A stretch of DNA of 9,706 bases from an uncultured Bacilli bacterium (lineage in GTDB: Bacteria > Bacillota_I > Bacilli_A > RF39 > UBA660). The notes beneath the pieces were generated by a model that was given only the letters and a program-made list of their open reading frames with translations, did no database searches and was not told the DNA's origin. Made by a program: the position numbers and the translations under genes. Below, in pieces: positions 6,891 to 9,706 of the stretch. The first letter of the stretch is position 1; each line of letters starts with the position of its first letter. Location: NCBI GenBank assembly GCA_947625395.1, contig CANQOD010000032.1, positions 1 to 9,706 of the forward strand, read 5' to 3'.

Positions 6891-6916
6891 TAGCAACTCT
6901 TTTCTGGGAGTGCTAA
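6890..6916 (-). promoter_or_regulatory. CIRCE operator (HrcA binding site), downstream copy, with an irregular proximal arm
   Basis: The known CIRCE is TTAGCACTC-N9-GAGTGCTAA. On the minus strand this site reads TTAGCACTC, 8 nt, then GAGTTGCTAA. The distal arm is a perfect match. The proximal arm has one extra T, and the spacer is one shorter, so the total stays at 27 bp and the TTAGCA/TGCTAA ends keep their normal distance. It lies over the expected transcription start and leader of hrcA, the usual place for CIRCE. Confidence 0.88.
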
Positions 6917-6920
6917 CATT

Positions 6921-6949
6921 AGTATATGCATCAAATTAGCAAAAGTCAA
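6921..6949 (-). promoter_or_regulatory. Sigma-A promoter of the hrcA heat-shock operon
   Basis: On the minus strand TTGACT (6944-6949) and TATACT (6921-6926) are separated by exactly 17 bp. This is a near-consensus housekeeping promoter. Transcription should start about 6-7 nt further, near 6914, inside the downstream CIRCE. The leader to the hrcA ATG is then roughly 35 nt. The strong promoter under an operator fits HrcA repression without an alternative sigma factor. Confidence 0.85.
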
Positions 6950-6962
6950 CTAAAATTGCTAA
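6936..6962 (-). promoter_or_regulatory. Second CIRCE-like palindrome overlapping the -35 box
   Basis: Minus-strand TTAGCA and TGCTAA stand at the ends of a 27-bp segment, the same outer half-sites and length as CIRCE, but the inner CTC/GAG triplets are absent. The perfect arms extend to 10 bp (AAATTAGCAA at 6933-6942 and TTGCTAATTT at 6956-6965, plus strand). With a 2-nt bulge, CATC/GATG also pairs outside. The -35 hexamer TTGACT is in its centre. It is probably a second, weaker HrcA site. Confidence 0.6.
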
Positions 6963-6972
6963 TTTTTGATGT

Positions 6973-7004
6973 AAAAAGAAAAATGGTCTATTTCCATTTT
7001 TCTT
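6973..7004 (-). terminator. Putative intrinsic terminator between the exoprotein unit and the hrcA operon
   Basis: On the minus strand AAGAAAAATGG-AAATAGA-CCATTTTTCTT forms a perfect 11-bp stem with a 7-nt loop, and the T run continues to five T residues (6973-6977). The stem is AT-rich, so its efficiency may be modest. It lies 28 nt beyond the stop of the small membrane protein and just upstream of the hrcA promoter, where a terminator is expected. Confidence 0.65.
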
Positions 7005-7020
7005 CTTTCTAAATCGATTT

Positions 7021-7039
7021 TGAGTAAATTTATTACTCA
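7021..7039 (-). other. Small inverted repeat at the end of the membrane-protein gene
   Basis: TGAGTAA-N5-TTACTCA is a perfect 7-bp inverted repeat containing the stop codon of the 123-residue protein. No T run follows on the minus strand (AAAATCGATTT comes next), so it is not a terminator alone. It might stabilise the mRNA end together with the hairpin at 6973-7004, or be chance. Confidence 0.35.
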
Positions 7040-7404
7040 TATTGAAACGTTATCTTTTCAATTTCTTTTCGAGATTGTTCTAGGGTGAAACGATACGTGT
7101 TCTTTTTCTTTGCTTTCAGTAAAGCTTGTATCGGAAAAACATACTTGTGTTGGACATCATTTGGAAGGTCAATATAGAAGATAAATTGCTCGATGGAAAT
7201 ATCTGTTGTGGTTTGATTTTTCATCACACATTGTAAATCTGCCTGTTTGTTTTGTTCTTTGATGGTACAATTCACATCGATTCCTTGCACAGTCGCATGA
7301 TACGCATGAAGAGTAAAATACTGTTCTTTGATTTGAAAGAAAATGCCAGTAGCAAGAAAGAGACTTCCCAAGATGAATATAACAATGAAAATCTTTTTCT
7401 TCAT
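7033..7404 (-). CDS. Small membrane-anchored protein of unknown function
   Basis: I do not recognise a family. The 123-residue protein starts MKKKIF, has one membrane segment (about residues 4-23, KIFIVIFILGSLFLATGIFF), and then a domain of about 100 residues with alternating polar and hydrophobic stretches typical of a beta-sandwich. It has two cysteines in that domain (C46 and C59), which could form a disulfide outside the membrane. The positive N-terminus predicts the domain outside the cell. An upstream in-frame ATG at 7422 is possible, but GAAAGGG just before ATG 7404 is the better ribosome site. The gene begins 2 nt after the stop of the long Ig-like exoprotein, so the two are almost surely co-transcribed and translationally linked, which suggests a shared surface role, for example an accessory or anchoring subunit. 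That is inference. Confidence 0.8.
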   Translation of the reverse strand: MKKKIFIVIFILGSLFLATGIFFQIKEQYFTLHAYHATVQGIDVNCTIKEQNKQADLQCVMKNQTTTDISIEQFIFYIDLPNDVQHKYVFPIQALLKAKKKNTYRFTLEQSRKEIEKITFQYE

Positions 7405-7406
7405 GA

Positions 7407-9706
7407 TTATCCCTTTCTCCATCTAGTTTGTTGTTGACATTTTCCAATTTTAAGATTCGTAGCATTACAAGTTTTATTATCGGCCCAAGCTGTCCAGCTA
7501 TCCCACTTGCTACAACTATAACCACATTTATCACAATTTTGTTTATATTGGGTACAACTACAGCTACTATCTTGCACCCAACTTGTACAAGTACTCGTAG
7601 AACTTCCACAAGTAGGCGTTGAACTATTCCATGGACAAATATTTCCTATTGGCTTACTAGAGGAGCAAGTTTTTTTACCACCTGCTACTGGACAACACCA
7701 AGAAGTACATGAAGAAGAATATTTTGCACATTTGCAGGCAGCACGTTTATTACATCCAGCACTACTACAACGCTTACAAGCACCCGTTGCACAAGAGCGT
7801 TTTCTTGTCTGTCTCTTAATGGTAATCGTACAACTACCCTGATTTCCAACATTATCAGTAACTACATATGTCTTTACTGTACTTTGAGCATCAGGATGTT
7901 TATTTAAGAAATCTCTTGTTTTCACATTGGCTTTTCCTGCACAACTTTGAACGTCACTTTCAGAATCACTACAAGTCACCCGATAATCGAGACCATCTTG
8001 ATAGGTACCAGATGCTGTAATATCTTGAATCGTACAAGTTGGTGGTGTTTTATCAATGTTAAAGTAATATGGACTACTCCATCCACTCACATTTCCTGCT
8101 TTGTCCACTGCACGAATACAATAAGCTGGTTGCTTACTACTATACGTATAACTTGCTCCTAAGTTGCCACTCTTTTGTCCTGTACAGTTCGTTGAATACT
8201 CATAATGGTCGACTCCTGATCCCTGATCTGTCGCACTGAAGTTTCCCCATGCAAGATTTCTATTGGTCCAAGCAGTCGAGTTTCCTCTTACTGGTCCATT
8301 CACATAATCATACCATACTGTCGCACTTGGTACACTCGGTGGGATTGTATCCCCAATGAGATAATTTCCACTATTCACTGTACAGAAGTTTCCAGCCTTA
8401 TCATAAGCTTTCGCTTGTAGTTGAATGGTTCCCGCATCATTGATATTGAATGTATAATTTCCTCTTTTTGCATAGGCATAAGTCGTAAAAGCTCCCGCAT
8501 TGATTTTCTTTAAAACATCATATGTATCGATGTCACTATTATTTGGACTCACAGTAACACTAACTTCATTTACCCATGTAGTTGTACCGTTTGGATTAAA
8601 GCGAACTGTACTACAATTTGGTGGAGTTTTATCGATATTGACTTCATGGGTTTGACTACTGGTTGCTTCTCTTCCTGCCCCAGTTCTTATTTTTATACGA
8701 TAACTATTTTTTCCATCAGTCGTTACTTTATATTGATTGCTTGTCTGCCATCCTCCTATTGCTTCCCATCCATTATTTCCATTCTTTTCAAATAAATATG
8801 TATAGCCTGACCGAGTACTACTTGGTGTTGGTGTTCCTGTTAAAGTCACATCTTTATTCGTTAAAACACCACTCGTAACACTTCCCGTTAATGTTACTTT
8901 TGGTTGTGTCTTATCAATTAAGTATTCTTCCGTCGTGAGCTTACAACTGTTTCCGACTGCATCGTAAAGCGTAACTCTTCCTCTTCGTCTTCCTTCACTA
9001 CTCAGTGTCTTTTTGGTTGTACTCACACCATTTGTACTCTTGATATAATATCTTCCATTATCGACATTGGTTGCCCAATCCCAACTACTGACATCACTTG
9101 GGAATGTAAAGGTTAAATCAATGTTTTGATATGTCCACTTGCTGCTTGGTTGACTTGCACTGATTCTGACTGCACTACAATCAGGTCCTGTTCGGTCAAT
9201 TAAATAAGTGCCTGACTCTTTGATGGTCACGTTATCCTCATTGTCCCAAGCCGTTCCAATAATCTTATAAGTTCCTTCTTCTTGGAGTAGAATTTTGATG
9301 ACTTGATTATATGGTTGTTTTTCTACTGTCTTTACGATGGTTCCATTTTGATAAACTACATAACTATAATATCTGACTTCTTGATTATCTCGGATTCTCA
9401 TTTCAACTTGAATCTCTTTATTACTCTTTTTACTATTTGGCAAAAATTGGATACTTGGATTATTTCCCTCTTCATATCCATCATAATTATCACATTTTAA
9501 AAAGGCAGAATAACTATAGATTTCTTCCCCTTGCTTTTGAACTTTGACCCCACTTTCATCGTTATTACAAGCTTTCTTTCGATAGTCTACCACTTGTTCA
9601 TCCAAGTACTTTTCTTGAATCAAGGTCCCAAGTGTCACTGTTTCCACTGGGCCAATTTCTTTCGGAAGCTTGCTTCGATAATCTGAATAATATTCTTTTC
9701 CAGCCA
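7407..9706 (-). CDS. Partial large exported protein with Ig-like repeats and a Cys-rich C-terminal tail (5' end outside window)
   Basis: The frame is open to the window edge and ends with TAA at 7407-7409, leaving about 765 residues. The GTG at 9647 is not a convincing start because the frame continues upstream through KEYYSDYRSKLPKEIGP. The visible N-terminal part (up to about 100 residues) resembles the globular part of pseudopilin-like exported proteins, but the diagnostic N-terminal helix is not in view. At least five Ig-like segments of about 94-100 residues follow, each closing with a D-x-x-GN turn and a Y-L-I-D-K-T-P-P-type linker. The last about 130 residues are a basic, Ser- and Cys-rich tail with about 20 cysteines. 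Such architecture suits a surface adhesin or appendage component stabilised by disulfides. The gene is followed after 2 nt by a small membrane protein. Export signal and anchoring cannot be judged from this window. Confidence 0.85.
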   Translation of the reverse strand, partial: AGKEYYSDYRSKLPKEIGPVETVTLGTLIQEKYLDEQVVDYRKKACNNDESGVKVQKQGEEIYSYSAFLKCDNYDGYEEGNNPSIQFLPNSKKSNKEIQVEMRIRDNQEVRYYSYVVYQNGTIVKTVEKQPYNQVIKILLQEEGTYKIIGTAWDNEDNVTIKESGTYLIDRTGPDCSAVRISASQPSSKWTYQNIDLTFTFPSDVSSWDWATNVDNGRYYIKSTNGVSTTKKTLSSEGRRRGRVTLYDAVGNSCKLTTEEYLIDKTQPKVTLTGSVTSGVLTNKDVTLTGTPTPSSTRSGYTYLFEKNGNNGWEAIGGWQTSNQYKVTTDGKNSYRIKIRTGAGREATSSQTHEVNIDKTPPNCSTVRFNPNGTTTWVNEVSVTVSPNNSDIDTYDVLKKINAGAFTTYAYAKRGNYTFNINDAGTIQLQAKAYDKAGNFCTVNSGNYLIGDTIPPSVPSATVWYDYVNGPVRGNSTAWTNRNLAWGNFSATDQGSGVDHYEYSTNCTGQKSGNLGASYTYSSKQPAYCIRAVDKAGNVSGWSSPYYFNIDKTPPTCTIQDITASGTYQDGLDYRVTCSDSESDVQSCAGKANVKTRDFLNKHPDAQSTVKTYVVTDNVGNQGSCTITIKRQTRKRSCATGACKRCSSAGCNKRAACKCAKYSSSCTSWCCPVAGGKKTCSSSKPIGNICPWNSSTPTCGSSTSTCTSWVQDSSCSCTQYKQNCDKCGYSCSKWDSWTAWADNKTCNATNLKIGKCQQQTRWRKG
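7410..7796 (-). other. Cys-rich C-terminal domain of the exoprotein, ending in a thrombospondin-1-like segment
   Basis: This encodes the last 129 residues, with about 20 cysteines, many in pairs such as CKC, CC, CSC and CDKC. The motif CTSW occurs twice and CSKW once. The end has W-D-S-W-T-A-W (WxxWxxW), then two cysteines, then T-R-W-R-K. The three spaced tryptophans followed by spaced arginines recall the layered W/R core of thrombospondin type 1 repeats. The metal-ligand spacing seen in zinc ribbons is not evident, so disulfides are more likely than zinc. Confidence 0.6.
8034..9197 (-). repeat. Ig-like domain array marked by five D-K-T-P-P-type linkers
   Basis: Linkers are DRTGPDC (9177-9197), DKTQPK (8898-8915), DKTPPNC (8613-8633), GDTIPP (8337-8354) and DKTPPTC (8034-8054). 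Spacing is 94, 94, 93 and 100 residues. Before most linkers there is a turn such as LYDAVGNSC, AYDKAGNFC or AVDKAGNVSG, typical of bacterial Ig-like surface domains. The copies are diverged at protein level and show no long identical DNA, so the array is old. Confidence 0.75.

Noticed and set aside
6882..6896. TTG at 6896 as an alternative hrcA start
   Set aside because: It falls inside the CIRCE palindrome and upstream of the AAGGA site. The ATG at 6881 has correct spacing and gives the normal HrcA start.
6929..6971. The inverted repeat upstream of hrcA as a terminator of the preceding unit
   Set aside because: Its loop and arms contain the -35 box of the hrcA promoter, no T run follows the hairpin on the minus strand, and a better terminator (6973-7004) lies just before it. 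An operator is the simpler reading.
7169..7609. 146-residue open frame on the minus strand spanning the exoprotein/membrane-protein junction
   Set aside because: It overlaps two better supported genes in another frame. Its composition looks like a shifted reading of the Cys-rich tail, and it has no sensible domain.
9645..9647. GTG at 9647 as the true start of the large exoprotein
   Set aside because: The same frame stays open to the window edge with protein-like sequence. There is no ribosome site before the GTG and no export signal after it, so the gene most likely begins outside the window.

Overview
The window looks like a piece of a low-GC Bacillota (Firmicutes) chromosome. Every gene I can support lies on the minus strand, so the map reads right to left. 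The evidence for a Firmicute is an HrcA repressor with CIRCE-type operators, a DnaK of the short Gram-positive type, strong AAGGAG-type ribosome binding sites, and a canonical TTGACT-N17-TATACT promoter. Tryptophan is read from TGG in the genes I checked and all seven visible genes can be read with the standard code, so nothing points to a Mycoplasma-type code. The surface proteins at both ends resemble those I associate with uncultured gut Bacilli (RF39 or Erysipelotrichia-like lineages). That placement is an inference from style, not proof.

Right part (7033-9706): a two-gene unit for the cell surface. The first gene, cut by the window edge, encodes a long exported protein. It has at least five Ig-like segments separated by linkers of the D-K-T-P-P type, then a C-terminal tail of about 130 residues with about 20 cysteines and a closing WxxWxxW segment reminiscent of thrombospondin type 1. 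Two bases downstream starts a 123-residue membrane-anchored protein of unknown function. An AT-rich hairpin with a short T run (6973-7004) separates this unit from the next.

Centre (469-6962): a class I heat-shock operon in the order hrcA - grpE - dnaK - pepF - dnaJ. It is read from one clear sigma-A promoter (6921-6949). Two 27-bp palindromes with TTAGCA/TGCTAA ends flank and overlap that promoter: one covers the start of the transcript, the other is centred on the -35 box. HrcA would bind these and silence the operon until heat or misfolded protein titrates it. GrpE and DnaJ drive the nucleotide and substrate cycle of DnaK. The unusual member is an oligoendopeptidase F (pepF) placed between dnaK and dnaJ and tightly spaced with dnaJ, which suggests that peptide breakdown is made together with the chaperones. 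Neighbouring genes overlap or nearly touch (hrcA/grpE 1 nt apart, grpE/dnaK overlapping by 8 nt, pepF/dnaJ 9 nt apart). The dnaK/pepF junction is looser and carries a hairpin that could attenuate transcription. The operon ends in an intrinsic terminator whose hairpin contains the dnaJ stop codon.

Left end (1-400): the first 117 codons of a separately promoted exported or anchored protein with an N-terminal membrane segment and a TasA/SipW-cognate-like start. It runs off the window.

No RNA genes, insertion sequences, CRISPR arrays or prophage traces are visible. The best candidates for something not well described are the Cys/His-rich N-terminus of GrpE, the paired CIRCE-like operators, pepF inside the chaperone operon, and the Cys-rich Ig-like exoprotein with its small partner.
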